A DNA stretch of 64,000 nucleotides from Cytophagaceae bacterium (lineage in GTDB: Bacteria; Bacteroidota; Bacteroidia; Cytophagales; JAIYAX01): NCBI GenBank assembly GCA_027488815.1, contig JAIYAX010000012.1:434001-498000 (forward strand), given 5' to 3'. The position numbers were made by a program, and so were the translations under genes. Each line of letters starts with the position of its first letter. Positions within the stretch are counted from its first letter, which is position 1. The notes under the pieces are model-generated. The model was not told where the DNA came from. It saw only the letters and a list, made by a program, of their open reading frames with translations, and searched no databases. This document shows, piece by piece, positions 51,095-60,828 of this stretch.

Positions 51095-52100
51095 GCTCGT
51101 CCCTGTTAAGTCTGAAAGATAACCCAATCGAATGCAGCAGTCCCAGATGAACTGTTGGATTTACACCGTATTCCAAAAGCAAAGAATGCCTCCCAGCCGG
51201 TATCTGAATGCCAAAGCCACCTGTAGGGAATTGTTCTCCTGCCACATTGGCTTTGATCCCTGTTCTTAAAAAGAGAAGGGAGCGGAATTGGTATTCAATG
51301 CCCAGTCGAATGTTTTCCGAATCGTCGTTGGGGTGATTAAGTTGAGTGCCTACCATTAACTGATGGTTTTCGTCTTTGTAAGGCACAATTGAAACGCCAA
51401 AACGGAAAACGGTAGCCGCCGGATTACGCTCCAAGGAAAAAGTTCTGCGGTTGTATCGCACAGGGATGGCGTTCTGGTCTCCGGATAAGTTGGAGTTAAA
51501 CCCAAAGTTTTGAACCGAGGCTGCAAATCGAAGATCCTTATAATCTGTTCGGTATAAAAAGCCCAAATCAGTTACAGCCGTATGCTCCCTGAATTCAGCC
51601 AGTTGCTCATAAACATATTTGAGGTTCAATCCAAAACTGAACATTCTCGAAAGCTTCTTGGCATAGCCTAATCCTACCGCTGTGTTGGCAGCATAAAAGA
51701 ATTCCCCGGTGCCATCAGGTTGAAACTCGGTACGTTTCTCCATCCTGCTGGTGGCAAGGTTGGTAACGCTTAACCCAAATGCTCCGTCGTTTTTAGTGGG
51801 CATGGTTACCGCAAAAAACTGATGATTGATGTCACGCAGGAGCACCATATTCGAACTGGCCACTTGCAAACCTTTCAGGTCAGACATTGCCGCCGGGTTG
51901 GTCTGCATCGAGTAGGCATCACCGTTGAGCGTAATGTTGTAGCCGGCAAGTCCTACTGATCTTGGGCTGATGTCATTGTTCAGAAAAGTTAATGCAGAAA
52001 TCCCTACCCTTTGTCCACCCAGATTAGGGAAAAGTTGCGCCTCCGTTTCGAAATGCAGCAACAGCCAACAGCAGAGGAAGAAAATGATTTTTTTCAACAT
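51087..52100 (-). CDS. PorV/PorQ-family outer-membrane beta-barrel protein
   Basis: A 337-residue exported protein (signal peptide about 1-21) with the pattern of the PorV/PorQ group, which belongs to the FadL-type barrel fold: RVGISALTFLNNDISPRSVGLAG, NPAAMSDLKG, and repeated amphipathic strands ending HSIGLSFRLNRDERE. In P. gingivalis PorV shuttles T9SS cargo from the translocon to the attachment complex, and PorQ works at the same step. This copy is located with a TonB receptor and two lipoproteins rather than with por genes, so a dedicated role in the module is also possible. It starts three bases after the receptor gene. Confidence 0.78.
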   Translation of the reverse strand: MLKKIIFFLCCWLLLHFETEAQLFPNLGGQRVGISALTFLNNDISPRSVGLAGYNITLNGDAYSMQTNPAAMSDLKGLQVASSNMVLLRDINHQFFAVTMPTKNDGAFGLSVTNLATSRMEKRTEFQPDGTGEFFYAANTAVGLGYAKKLSRMFSFGLNLKYVYEQLAEFREHTAVTDLGFLYRTDYKDLRFAASVQNFGFNSNLSGDQNAIPVRYNRRTFSLERNPAATVFRFGVSIVPYKDENHQLMVGTQLNHPNDDSENIRLGIEYQFRSLLFLRTGIKANVAGEQFPTGGFGIQIPAGRHSLLLEYGVNPTVHLGLLHSIGLSFRLNRDERE

Positions 52101-52103
52101 GGC

Positions 52104-54944
52104 TTAAAACTGAAAGGCTACACCGAACATGATTTGTCTGGGGTTGAGGTACCTAGCTGGATTGAAAGGGGGCTCACCGTTATTCTGAGGATCGATAAAT
52201 GACGGATCCCGATCGTTGATCGGCAAAGGATCACCCAATTCATAGCCCCTGCCTGTCACCGGATTGATGATTTGAGCATTCTTGTTGTTGAACACGTTTC
52301 TGACTTCAAAACTGAAGCTTAGTATTTTCTTGCCCAACAGCCTGCGGGCTTTGATGGGAAAGTCATACGTGAGCCTGATATCCGTCCAAAACCAATTGGA
52401 GCCTACTTTAGCAAACGGCTGGTCTTCGATTGGTTGGTAAATCGGGCGCCCATTGTCGGCTACGCCAGTTTGCTCATGAGGTGTGTACCTTAATCCACTT
52501 CTCCAATTGGTAAAAATAAATACCCTCCAGTTCTTTAAACTGTAGTTTCCGATACGAATGCTGGAGTCTGGAAGGAACGTAATGCCTCCCTTTGCTTCAA
52601 AAGGTCTGTCCCAGGCCAAAAACTGCTCCTTGGTGGCATTTACGAAACCATTTTGCCTGATCTGCAACTCTGACTCGGCAGCAGTATTTGATTTACCTGT
52701 TGCAGCCTGATAGGAGAAGGATGCATTCACACGGAAAATTTTACCCAGGCGTTGGTTGTAGCTGATTTCAACTCCTCTGATTCGTGCGTAGTCCTGGTTT
52801 ATGAAAAAGGTCTTTTCGACAAATCTTCCCGTTGGATCAGCAATGATAATTCTGCGGGAAACAATGTAGTCAAACATGTCTTTGTAAAAGGCAGTGAAGC
52901 TAAATCCTAAGTCACGGGTGATCTGTGTTTTGTAGCCTAGCTCATAGCTGACTGAAACCTCGGGGTCAATGTCAGGGTTACCCAGGCTGGAAAGGAAGGA
53001 ACGATCCTGGAAAACAGGATCAAGCCCTTGATACACAAAACGGGGGTGGGCAATGCGCATCGAGTGTCCGTAGTTAAAGTAGAGGACATTGTTATCCGTT
53101 ACAGGGAAGGAAACATTGATTTTAGGCAGCAGTCTGGCTTTGTAGTTTCTGCCAAACACACCTACCGTTTTTCGCTCATAGTCATCTCTGGTCTGCTGCA
53201 GGATAGTGGTGGCCGGATTGGCAATGGCATCATCCACAAACCGTCCGGGAGCCCAATACTTAAACATAAGACCAACCCTGGCAATAATTCCTTTGTACCT
53301 TATCTCATCCTCCGCAAAAAGGCTTCCTTCAGCAGGGCTTACTTTCCATACATCACTGCTTGATCCTATCGAACGCAGGGTGGTCGTCAAGGTATCGTTG
53401 ATGCGGATAGGGGCTCCTACCCAAGGGCGCTCGACATCGATCCACTGGAATTGTTGCTCTTTATGCTCAAAACCCAATGTGTAAAAGTGAACATTGCTTT
53501 TGCTGAAGTACGTCAGCTTTGATTTGATAGAATACTGGTCCACATAGTGGTCATGCCAATCGCTGCCAATACCTCCGTTGTTAAAAAGGCCGGGGCCGGG
53601 AAGTACGAAGACAAGGTTATCGTTCGGATTAAAAACGCTGATGGGGTCGCTTACAATGGAGGAAGGATCGTATACCGCCTGGTCAAGTGCCGAAGGCCTG
53701 AACTCACGCCCATTGGCATCAGAGCGCACATTTACAAACAGTCGGCCAAGAGTGGTTTGCAAGCGCAGCCTTTCCCTGAACGTATGGCTGTAATTAATTG
53801 CAGTCAGATTGGTGCGGTTGGTGAACGTGTTGGCCTTGTCCATATCGAGTGAAAAACGATACTGTAGGCCGGGTTGCAGGATTTGGTCATTCCCAACCAC
53901 CTGTAACAAACGGGTGTTTTGGCTTACGCTGATGCTGTGCTGATTGGTGATGGTGATTTTGATGTTTTTCCTCAGGTTATAGCTGAGTTTCAGCGTATGG
54001 GAAAAGTTGTTGTCCTGCCGGGGAGCAAATCTGGTCCTATCAGGAAGGATTGAACTTTGTAGTTGGTCAGCTTTGAACCTGAAATAGGTATCCGTGAGGT
54101 TGGCATTCAGGGCTGTAAAGTAGGTGAGTTTGTTTTTGGTGAAAGGCATGGGCCCGGAAGTGGCTACATCCACGATGTCGGTGTTCCATGATGGGCCTGA
54201 ATTTACCCTGAAGCCAAGATTGTCCCTTTGCCAGGTACCTGTAGTGATGTATTGATTAGTACCTTCTTTGATTTGGGTCAGGATCACACCGCTGGTGGCA
54301 TCACCGTACTCTGCTCCTGCACCACCGGTAAGCACTTCCACTGATCCTATTGAATTGGATCCCAGGCCTACCCCAAATCCTGTACCTGCGAGAGGATCAG
54401 TTGCGGAAACCCCATCAATCACAAATTGGGTCTCATACACCCTGCCTCCCCTGATTTGTAATCCATCCGGTGACTGGCTGACACCTGCCTGCATGGCGAC
54501 CACTTCCTGCACATTGTTCACATTCATCTGCTTGATTTCAGTACTGCTGATCTTTACCACAGAAGCAGCTGCCTCGATATCCACCAGATTTTTCTCTCCA
54601 ACAACGACTACTGTCTCAAGTGTTTTGCCCAACTCCACCAGTTCTATATTCAAGGTGGTGACATCGTTGTTTTTGATCCGTATACCGTTGAAAATCTTTT
54701 CAGTGTACCCCAAGTAATTTACCCTGATGGTATAATCCCCTTGCTTGAGCTCAGTCAGTTGATAAAATCCATCGATATTGGTAGCGACACCTTTATAAGT
54801 GCCGACCACTGAAACACTGGCTCCGATTAAAGGCTCCTTGTTACCGGCATCGGTCACGACTCCCTTGAGAATCCCCTGGCCCATTGTCCAGCCGGAACAA
54901 AGGCATAACAACCCGATAAGAACGTTTTTACCAGTTAAATTCAT
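52104..54944 (-). CDS. TonB-dependent receptor with carboxypeptidase-like regulatory domain
   Basis: A 946-residue outer-membrane transporter. Signal peptide 1-22; a CarboxypepD_reg-like domain about 25-110 (GVVTDAGNKEPLIGASVSVVG, GDYTIRVNYLGY); a plug domain about 115-235 with QIRGGRVYETQFVIDGVS and GGAGAEYGDATSGVI; then the beta barrel ending in the aromatic MFGVAFQF. It imports a ligand using TonB energy. There is no SusD partner next to it, so it is not a typical SusCD pair. It overlaps the upstream lipoprotein gene by 17 bases and is followed after three bases by the PorV-like gene. The ligand is unknown; the siderophore, peptide and nucleic acid options remain open. Confidence 0.93.
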   Translation of the reverse strand: MNLTGKNVLIGLLCLCSGWTMGQGILKGVVTDAGNKEPLIGASVSVVGTYKGVATNIDGFYQLTELKQGDYTIRVNYLGYTEKIFNGIRIKNNDVTTLNIELVELGKTLETVVVVGEKNLVDIEAAASVVKISSTEIKQMNVNNVQEVVAMQAGVSQSPDGLQIRGGRVYETQFVIDGVSATDPLAGTGFGVGLGSNSIGSVEVLTGGAGAEYGDATSGVILTQIKEGTNQYITTGTWQRDNLGFRVNSGPSWNTDIVDVATSGPMPFTKNKLTYFTALNANLTDTYFRFKADQLQSSILPDRTRFAPRQDNNFSHTLKLSYNLRKNIKITITNQHSISVSQNTRLLQVVGNDQILQPGLQYRFSLDMDKANTFTNRTNLTAINYSHTFRERLRLQTTLGRLFVNVRSDANGREFRPSALDQAVYDPSSIVSDPISVFNPNDNLVFVLPGPGLFNNGGIGSDWHDHYVDQYSIKSKLTYFSKSNVHFYTLGFEHKEQQFQWIDVERPWVGAPIRINDTLTTTLRSIGSSSDVWKVSPAEGSLFAEDEIRYKGIIARVGLMFKYWAPGRFVDDAIANPATTILQQTRDDYERKTVGVFGRNYKARLLPKINVSFPVTDNNVLYFNYGHSMRIAHPRFVYQGLDPVFQDRSFLSSLGNPDIDPEVSVSYELGYKTQITRDLGFSFTAFYKDMFDYIVSRRIIIADPTGRFVEKTFFINQDYARIRGVEISYNQRLGKIFRVNASFSYQAATGKSNTAAESELQIRQNGFVNATKEQFLAWDRPFEAKGGITFLPDSSIRIGNYSLKNWRVFIFTNWRSGLRYTPHEQTGVADNGRPIYQPIEDQPFAKVGSNWFWTDIRLTYDFPIKARRLLGKKILSFSFEVRNVFNNKNAQIINPVTGRGYELGDPLPINDRDPSFIDPQNNGEPPFNPARYLNPRQIMFGVAFQF

Positions 54945-56382
54945 TGTTCATCACCCTGTTAAACAACTGCCTCAAAGCCTGAGGATTTCCATTATAACCG
55001 TATAGATCCACGCTGAAAAAGACCATGTTCGTTTGCCCGTTGCCAAAGAAAGCTTTTGCGCCAATGGTTCTGGGTGGATTCCAGTTGCCAAACACATCAA
55101 GTTCGGCTCGGTAAATCGCCTGAGCACTAGGTTTGACAAAAAATGGTGCTGCATCCACAAATCCACCTGCATTGTACAATAGGGTATCAAACTCAGCCGT
55201 ATTGGATGGGAAAGCCCTGAAACCTGGATAAACATCTGCACTCGTCTGCTGTGTGCTGTTTCGGATGCTGTCCATAGGGGTATAAAAAAACAGTCGTGAC
55301 GAGTTTGAAAGTCTTCCGGTCAATTGTGTACTCATCATGAGCTTTTTCCCTTTGCTCAAATAGTTCTCAAACAAGGGTGCCGTAACTTCTAAGTAAAAAC
55401 TATTGCTTCCCGACGAATACCAAAACAGCTTTTGGTATTGGCTGATCAGAATGTCAAAGTCGTATTGCCAAAAGCGTATTTGTGTTGCGGCTTGATAGTT
55501 TGCTACCTGTACCACATCATATGTCTGGCCTGCTGAGCTGAACGTACTTTGATAAATTTGATCGGCCTGAGCATCATTATGCGCATGTGCCAGTAACAGA
55601 TTGCTTGAGGCTTTTCTTAAATAAAATAGTTTGGTGGTATCGGTATTGCTTTCAGCTCCGGACTGGTCCTTCACTTTTACATAAAGTACATTTGTTCCAT
55701 TCAGGTTAAGTCCCGGAAGTGTGTTAGGCTCCGTGCGGGGGGATGTAATGCGGAAGTCAGGGAAAGCCGCAACACCGGAGAAGAGGGTAGCGGACATGTT
55801 TCCTTGTCCTGTCAGGTTATCCGGCACGATACGAACCATGTTTGCCCTTCGATTGATGGCTGTCCAAGGCCCCTGGTTGATTTTAATAAACAGACTGTCG
55901 ATGGTTTCTTCACCATCCGGATCGTTGGCAATCCATTGAAAGCAGGCGACCAATTGGAGCGTATCTGGCCTGAAATAGGTATCATCAAAGGCAACAGTAG
56001 GAGGGGAGTTGCGAATGGGTATTTTTAAAAAGGCAGGACTGAGGTCTTTATTGCCATCATTATCTATTGACCGGATGTAAAAAGTGATATCACTGGTGTC
56101 GCCACCGGTAGTACGAAACCGAAATGTTGTATCCTGAGTGGTGGTGAATTTCCAGGAGATCTGATCCGTAGAGTATTCAAAACCTGTTACAAAACCATCT
56201 CTGTCAAACCCAAACCATTGCAAACTAACCAGGCTGGTGAGTCGGTCTGGGCCATCCAACTTAATGGAATTAAGGGCAAGCTGCGTTTCAGGGGCCTCGT
56301 TTTCGAGCTCAAAGCCCTTTTTACAAGCCGAAGTAATCCCTAAAAGCAGGATGAAAAAAAGAAGAGATCGTTGGAAGGTCAT
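54928..56382 (-). CDS. Lipoprotein with Ig/Fn3-like domains and a GATase1-like C-terminal domain
   Basis: A 484-residue lipoprotein; lipobox ITSAC, Cys20. The start is the ATG at 56382. Two Ig/Fn3-like regions follow (about 27-130 with FGFDRDGFVTGFEYS, and 130-255). The C-terminal half (about 260-484) has the alternating pattern of a ThuA/class I glutamine amidotransferase-like fold: DFDILISQYQKLFWYSSGSNS, a helix, GKKLMMSTQLTG, and a final TNMVFFSVDLYGY. No catalytic Cys is evident. It probably sits on the outer membrane as first gene of the four-gene module and is coupled with the receptor gene by a 17-base overlap. The domain call is by eye. Confidence 0.72.
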   Translation of the reverse strand: MTFQRSLLFFILLLGITSACKKGFELENEAPETQLALNSIKLDGPDRLTSLVSLQWFGFDRDGFVTGFEYSTDQISWKFTTTQDTTFRFRTTGGDTSDITFYIRSIDNDGNKDLSPAFLKIPIRNSPPTVAFDDTYFRPDTLQLVACFQWIANDPDGEETIDSLFIKINQGPWTAINRRANMVRIVPDNLTGQGNMSATLFSGVAAFPDFRITSPRTEPNTLPGLNLNGTNVLYVKVKDQSGAESNTDTTKLFYLRKASSNLLLAHAHNDAQADQIYQSTFSSAGQTYDVVQVANYQAATQIRFWQYDFDILISQYQKLFWYSSGSNSFYLEVTAPLFENYLSKGKKLMMSTQLTGRLSNSSRLFFYTPMDSIRNSTQQTSADVYPGFRAFPSNTAEFDTLLYNAGGFVDAAPFFVKPSAQAIYRAELDVFGNWNPPRTIGAKAFFGNGQTNMVFFSVDLYGYNGNPQALRQLFNRVMNNEFNW

Positions 56383-56390
56383 CAGGATCA

Positions 56391-56424
56391 AAAAGAAAAA
56401 GGAGGTCAGATGATTCTGACCTCC
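56391..56424 (-). terminator. Intrinsic terminator after the OB-fold T9SS protein gene
   Basis: Reading the minus strand, GGAGGTCAGA-ATCA-TCTGACCTCC is a perfect 10-bp stem followed by TTTTTCTTTTT. It separates the upstream secreted-protein genes from the four-gene module, whose first gene starts nine bases later. Confidence 0.9.
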
Positions 56425-56435
56425 TCTGCTTTGAT

Positions 56436-58616
56436 TTACTTGGTGATAATCAGTTTGCTACGCTGTAAAATAGCAGAGTTGAGGTTATCAACGACCTGAG
56501 TCAGGTAAGTACCTGAAGGCAGGTGAGCGATGTTCACCACATTGAATTGTCCTGAGAGCTTTTCATTTAGCAACTCTCTGCCGGCAAGGTCGAGAAGACG
56601 GAAACTGGTAAACTCTCTGCCATCAACACGAACAGCAACCTCTGTATTGGCAGGGTTAGGGAAAAAGGTGATGTTAAAATCCTTTTGTTCATTCTCTACT
56701 CCAAGTACAAGTCCTGTATAACCAACCACATCAGCATTGTTACGTGGATACAGCTTGTAGTTACTGAATGACCAGAACAAGAGACCTGTCATTGACTTGA
56801 AGCCACGGCCAAGAGTCACTACCACAGCACTTGCAGTATCGTTCAAAAGACCAGGGCTTGTTTGAGGAGTGATCAAAGAGACATTTGGCGAAGCTGGCTC
56901 AGAAGCATATCGGCCGGTTTTTACACGGATACCTACAGTTGGAGCAGCAACGCTTTTACCAATTCTGAACTCACCAAAGTTGGAAGTACCATCTGCATTG
57001 GTTTGAATGATGTACAAACTGTCATTAGGAGCAGGATCATTGTTTTGTATTCTCACCAACATGCCTTCATACACTTCAGCAGCAGGGCTTGTAGTAGCAA
57101 ATAGTTGAGGCTCAAGTGCTACAGGAGTGATGGTTCCTGTACCGGCTGAAACCACACTGGTTACATTGCCAATGCGGGTAAAGCCAAAGTTTTCCTGACA
57201 AGTACCGGTTATTGTCACTCGATTACCTAAAGAAAGGGTAGCCAAAGCAAGGTTTCCGGTTACTTCAAGACCAGCCCACTGGTTTACACCTTCCTGTTGT
57301 ATGAAAATGCGCTCCAGATCATTCTGTGAAGCTGTTACTACTCCGGTAACCGTTACAATCTGGTTTCTGTAAGGGCTGTTTCCATTTGCAAATGGCGTAA
57401 ACTGTAGGTCTTGGATTTGCAATCCATTTGTGCTTACACGATAAAAAGTGTACTCGTTGGGGGCGTTGGTCGGGCTTAATGCAAACTGACTTGGAACACT
57501 ACCCACAGCTCTTACGAAGTATTTCACATAGGCTGAGTCGGCCACAGCTGGAATTGTTGCTGTATAGCTACCTGCTGATGCAGTCATGGTCACTGAGTCC
57601 CAAGTGGGGTTGAAAAGGCCTTTAGCCCAAACCAAGCGAACAGTTGGGGTACCTTGAGTGAAGTTTACATTGGCAGTAACCGTTACACTTTGAGTAGGGG
57701 TTGGCGCCAGAATGCTTCTGCTTACCGATACAATTTGAGGAGCAACTGTTACTCCTTTGGTAAACTGTGACGTATCCCATGGAGAGATGGTGTAACCGTC
57801 TGTCCCTACGAAATTGATCATTCCTTTGATGCTGGTATAGAATTCACCTACCAAAGGAGGCACGAAGTTGGGATATACCGTGAGGCTAGGGCCCATTACA
57901 GTGTTTGTAAGAGTTGAGGCATTGGTTCTCATCACGTTAAAGGTAGCATATACAGTTACCCTGCACCCATTGCTTTCGATAACGAAATCCTGACGATTGG
58001 CTGAACGAATTGGAGGAACATCCACTACAGTTGCATTTTGGATTTCTCCATAAACACCTTCCCACTTTTCACCGGTAGCTGCCTGCCAGTTACGGTTGGC
58101 ATCATTCAATTCACAGGCATTGATGACTACAGGAGCAGGAGCCACTCTTGGCACTGGGAAACGAGTCACATAACCTCCAGGGAAGTTGGTCCATATTTCC
58201 AATTGAGTTTCGTTTCCACTGTAGTTTCCGAAAGCGTTCACTATACCTACGACCTCTACAGAGTCTCCAGGGATACCGTTTGCGAAATCATAAGTACCAG
58301 CAGAGGCACCTGTATATTGATTTGGACGGTAATTGATACCGCTCCAAGGTCCTGTACCGCTTTGGATCCATACCCAGCGGGCTGATCGACCATCACTGGT
58401 CGAGTAGGCTTGTCCCGGCAAGGTTACCAATCGGCCACGTACTCGCACCGTATCGCCATGTCTCATAGAGCGGTCTCTAGGTGGTACAGCTATCAATGAG
58501 TCCTGAGGTACTTGCTGTACCTGGGTAATGGTCACCAGCGGGTTTGCTGTCCCCTGGCCAAATGAAACGGAGGCTGCGATAGCCAGCATTCCAAGACTGA
58601 GTAATAGTTTATTCAT
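56436..58616 (-). CDS. Secreted OB-fold-like repeat protein with T9SS sorting domain
   Basis: A 726-residue exported protein (signal peptide 1-20, ending SFGQ). The N-terminal half and a region near residues 400-520 show OB-fold-like patterns (GDTVRVRGRLVTLPGQAYSTSDG; QIVTVTGVVTASQNDLERIFIQ, GNRVTITGTCQENFG) of the kind found in extracellular nuclease-associated and DUF5689-like proteins. Between them is a starch-binding/Ig-like region (about 300-380, TPTVRLVWAKGLFNPTWDSV). A T9SS type A domain ends it (FFPNPANTEVAV to KLIITK). It lies 32 bases after the 710-residue protein gene and is followed by a terminator. Catalytic residues are not apparent; it may bind substrate for the EEP enzyme upstream. 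Confidence 0.8.
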   Translation of the reverse strand: MNKLLLSLGMLAIAASVSFGQGTANPLVTITQVQQVPQDSLIAVPPRDRSMRHGDTVRVRGRLVTLPGQAYSTSDGRSARWVWIQSGTGPWSGINYRPNQYTGASAGTYDFANGIPGDSVEVVGIVNAFGNYSGNETQLEIWTNFPGGYVTRFPVPRVAPAPVVINACELNDANRNWQAATGEKWEGVYGEIQNATVVDVPPIRSANRQDFVIESNGCRVTVYATFNVMRTNASTLTNTVMGPSLTVYPNFVPPLVGEFYTSIKGMINFVGTDGYTISPWDTSQFTKGVTVAPQIVSVSRSILAPTPTQSVTVTANVNFTQGTPTVRLVWAKGLFNPTWDSVTMTASAGSYTATIPAVADSAYVKYFVRAVGSVPSQFALSPTNAPNEYTFYRVSTNGLQIQDLQFTPFANGNSPYRNQIVTVTGVVTASQNDLERIFIQQEGVNQWAGLEVTGNLALATLSLGNRVTITGTCQENFGFTRIGNVTSVVSAGTGTITPVALEPQLFATTSPAAEVYEGMLVRIQNNDPAPNDSLYIIQTNADGTSNFGEFRIGKSVAAPTVGIRVKTGRYASEPASPNVSLITPQTSPGLLNDTASAVVVTLGRGFKSMTGLLFWSFSNYKLYPRNNADVVGYTGLVLGVENEQKDFNITFFPNPANTEVAVRVDGREFTSFRLLDLAGRELLNEKLSGQFNVVNIAHLPSGTYLTQVVDNLNSAILQRSKLIITK

Positions 58617-58648
58617 GGTTTGTGGATTTGGGTTGTTTAATCTTTAAA

Positions 58649-60781
58649 TTATTTAATGATGGCAAATTGTCCGGTGGCGGCCTCGCCAGACTCGAGGTCT
58701 TCGACTGTAAAAAGGTAAATGCCTCTGGCGATGATCTGCTGATTTTTTGAAAGCAGGTCCCAGGCATGTTCCCCACCTGCAAAAATGGTTTCTTTGGTAT
58801 TGGAAAAGGTTTCAAACCAGCGGCTTCCTGTTCCGTTGTAGCCTTCAAAATGCTCAAACTCATCTACCATAGCCCCGTTGGTGGTGAATACCTTGATCTT
58901 ACAACGAGCAGGCAGGTTGGCAAACATAAGCTTACGATCTTCCGCAAAAATGCTTTGTCCCTCCCAGGATGCCCCTCCATAGTAGGGATTGGGGTACACA
59001 AAGGGTTTATTCTTGTCAATAGAGCCATTCGCTGGCTTACCCGGGAACACCCGATACAGATTGGATAGCTTGGAAGACTCAAGTGAACCTACATTGTTTT
59101 CAGGATCACCACGGTCAAATGAGGTAAGTGAAACAACATGCTGCCAGCCACTTTGTATGTTGTTCAGGGTGTACTTAAATTGATACACATTAGTGTCACC
59201 CTCAAACTGAACCGGTTGCGCAAGTCTGATGGCATCAAAGCCATTGTCAAAAAAGATTTTGTTGCCGGTACTGTCGTACGAAGCAAGCAGGGTAAGCGAC
59301 TCTTCCAGGTTTTGGGCACCTTCCACGTCAAATCCTACCTTGGTCAGATAGAGCCTGAAGCCTTCAAAATCCTTTACCTGAGAAATAGGGTCAATGGACT
59401 TAAGTGAATTGTCTGTCCAGTAAATCTCAATTTTGTTTTCCGTTGGAATTACTTTGGTTTTTGGGATATCAGGAGGAGAGGGCAGGATAAAACGTTTGAT
59501 CCTGCCGCTGCCATCGTCTTCATCTGGCTCAAGTATTCCATTGCCATTTCGGTCATTGCCGTAAAAAGCAGTCTGAACCCATTCCGCATTTTCTATTAGC
59601 TTGAGTCGCTCTTCAAGCCGGTTGTCGTTGACGGTCGTTGAGGCGGATGGGTTTTTTAAATAAGGAGCAAAAATAAAGGCATAATAAAAAACGATCTGAT
59701 CACCGGGGTTCATAGTGGCAAAAGGACCCACGCTGTTCAGGTTGGAGCGGTTACCTGCCCGGTTAAGCTGCTGCTGGAAGGTGCCCACCGTTGCATTGGC
59801 GCATCCAGGAAATCCGATGCCGTTCCAACAGTTGTTGAAATTAAGCCCGGAACTCAACTTGTCATACCTCAGCTGCTCCGTGCCAGGGAAACCAAAAAAG
59901 AGGTTGGCGGTGCTCTGAAACTGCCAACACTGGTAAAAATTCTTAAAACCCGGATCTATTTTGGGATGACGGAAACCTGTTTTGTCTTCTGCACCTAGAA
60001 ATTTTTGAGCAAAGTACACATTGGTAAAGCCTACATCTCCTGTCGCATCAAAGTCATAGGACATGTTCAGGGTGTCGATAAAGGCATTTCCACCTTTGTC
60101 AAAATAGGCAGTGCCACCCTGCCCGGCAGGGGTGAAGTTGTTGTTTCGTACAACGCCGTTGGTCAGGTAACCCACAAACACACTGTCGAGTACATTATTT
60201 CCAACATTACGAATGGTGAACTTGGCCACAACGAAGAAGTTGGCGAAATCGAAATTCCAGTTGTAGGTCTCCATGTCCACATCAATACCCATCGGTGTAT
60301 GCCCTGACACTGGAATGCTCGTGCCTGGTACGATGATGTTGCGGTCTGTGAAAGTCGAGCGAAAATCCTGATGTGAAACCGCAGTAGGGTTGAAGTTTGG
60401 GCTGTTCAACAGGCTGGAAAGCTCCTGATAAACCAGACCGGGATTTGAAGTGAATTCAAAATTATTGGCTCCTGTGCTGTAGCCGCTGGGGCTGTCGTTG
60501 TATCCTGTACTTACCCGGAAATCTGCTCCGTTGACACGGGCTCCGACCCAAAGCCCTCCCTGAAAGGCACATTCGATCCCTGAATTAACAGGATACTCCA
60601 CTGAAGGCTGGTTGTTGAGGTTAAAACTTCCACGAAAAGCATTTCCCACTAATCCGATATTCGAAATGGTCATGCCAATATTTGAAACACTGGTCACTTT
60701 TTCCTGATAGGTGGACTGGGCAAAAACCCCAATACTATAGGTGCAAAAGCAAAGGGTCAGAAAGAGGGACTTTCTCAACAT
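58649..60781 (-). CDS. Secreted protein with EF-hand-like loop and T9SS-type C-terminus
   Basis: I do not recognise the family of this 710-residue protein. It has a signal peptide (about 1-22, ending GVFAQ), a large beta-rich N-terminal part with many Asn/Gly/aromatic residues, an EF-hand-type calcium loop (D410 to E421, DRNGNGILEPDE, fitting DxNxNGxLxxxE), an Fn3-like part near 440-570 (ENKIEIYWTDNS, FEGFRLYLTK), and a C-terminal region with VYPNPYYGG, IKVFTTNGAMVDEF and GIYLFTVED that resembles a sorting domain, ending GQFAIIK. The start is the ATG at 60781. It lies 47 bases after the EEP gene. It is presumably secreted or surface-displayed. Confidence 0.75.
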   Translation of the reverse strand: MLRKSLFLTLCFCTYSIGVFAQSTYQEKVTSVSNIGMTISNIGLVGNAFRGSFNLNNQPSVEYPVNSGIECAFQGGLWVGARVNGADFRVSTGYNDSPSGYSTGANNFEFTSNPGLVYQELSSLLNSPNFNPTAVSHQDFRSTFTDRNIIVPGTSIPVSGHTPMGIDVDMETYNWNFDFANFFVVAKFTIRNVGNNVLDSVFVGYLTNGVVRNNNFTPAGQGGTAYFDKGGNAFIDTLNMSYDFDATGDVGFTNVYFAQKFLGAEDKTGFRHPKIDPGFKNFYQCWQFQSTANLFFGFPGTEQLRYDKLSSGLNFNNCWNGIGFPGCANATVGTFQQQLNRAGNRSNLNSVGPFATMNPGDQIVFYYAFIFAPYLKNPSASTTVNDNRLEERLKLIENAEWVQTAFYGNDRNGNGILEPDEDDGSGRIKRFILPSPPDIPKTKVIPTENKIEIYWTDNSLKSIDPISQVKDFEGFRLYLTKVGFDVEGAQNLEESLTLLASYDSTGNKIFFDNGFDAIRLAQPVQFEGDTNVYQFKYTLNNIQSGWQHVVSLTSFDRGDPENNVGSLESSKLSNLYRVFPGKPANGSIDKNKPFVYPNPYYGGASWEGQSIFAEDRKLMFANLPARCKIKVFTTNGAMVDEFEHFEGYNGTGSRWFETFSNTKETIFAGGEHAWDLLSKNQQIIARGIYLFTVEDLESGEAATGQFAIIK

Positions 60782-60828
60782 GGGCTGCAAAAATACAACT
60801 CATTCAGGGGGGTAATGTTACCGGAAAA

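Noticed and set aside
52104-54944. SusC-type polysaccharide utilisation locus
   Set aside because: The receptor is not followed or preceded by a SusD homologue, and no glycoside hydrolase lies nearby in the module.
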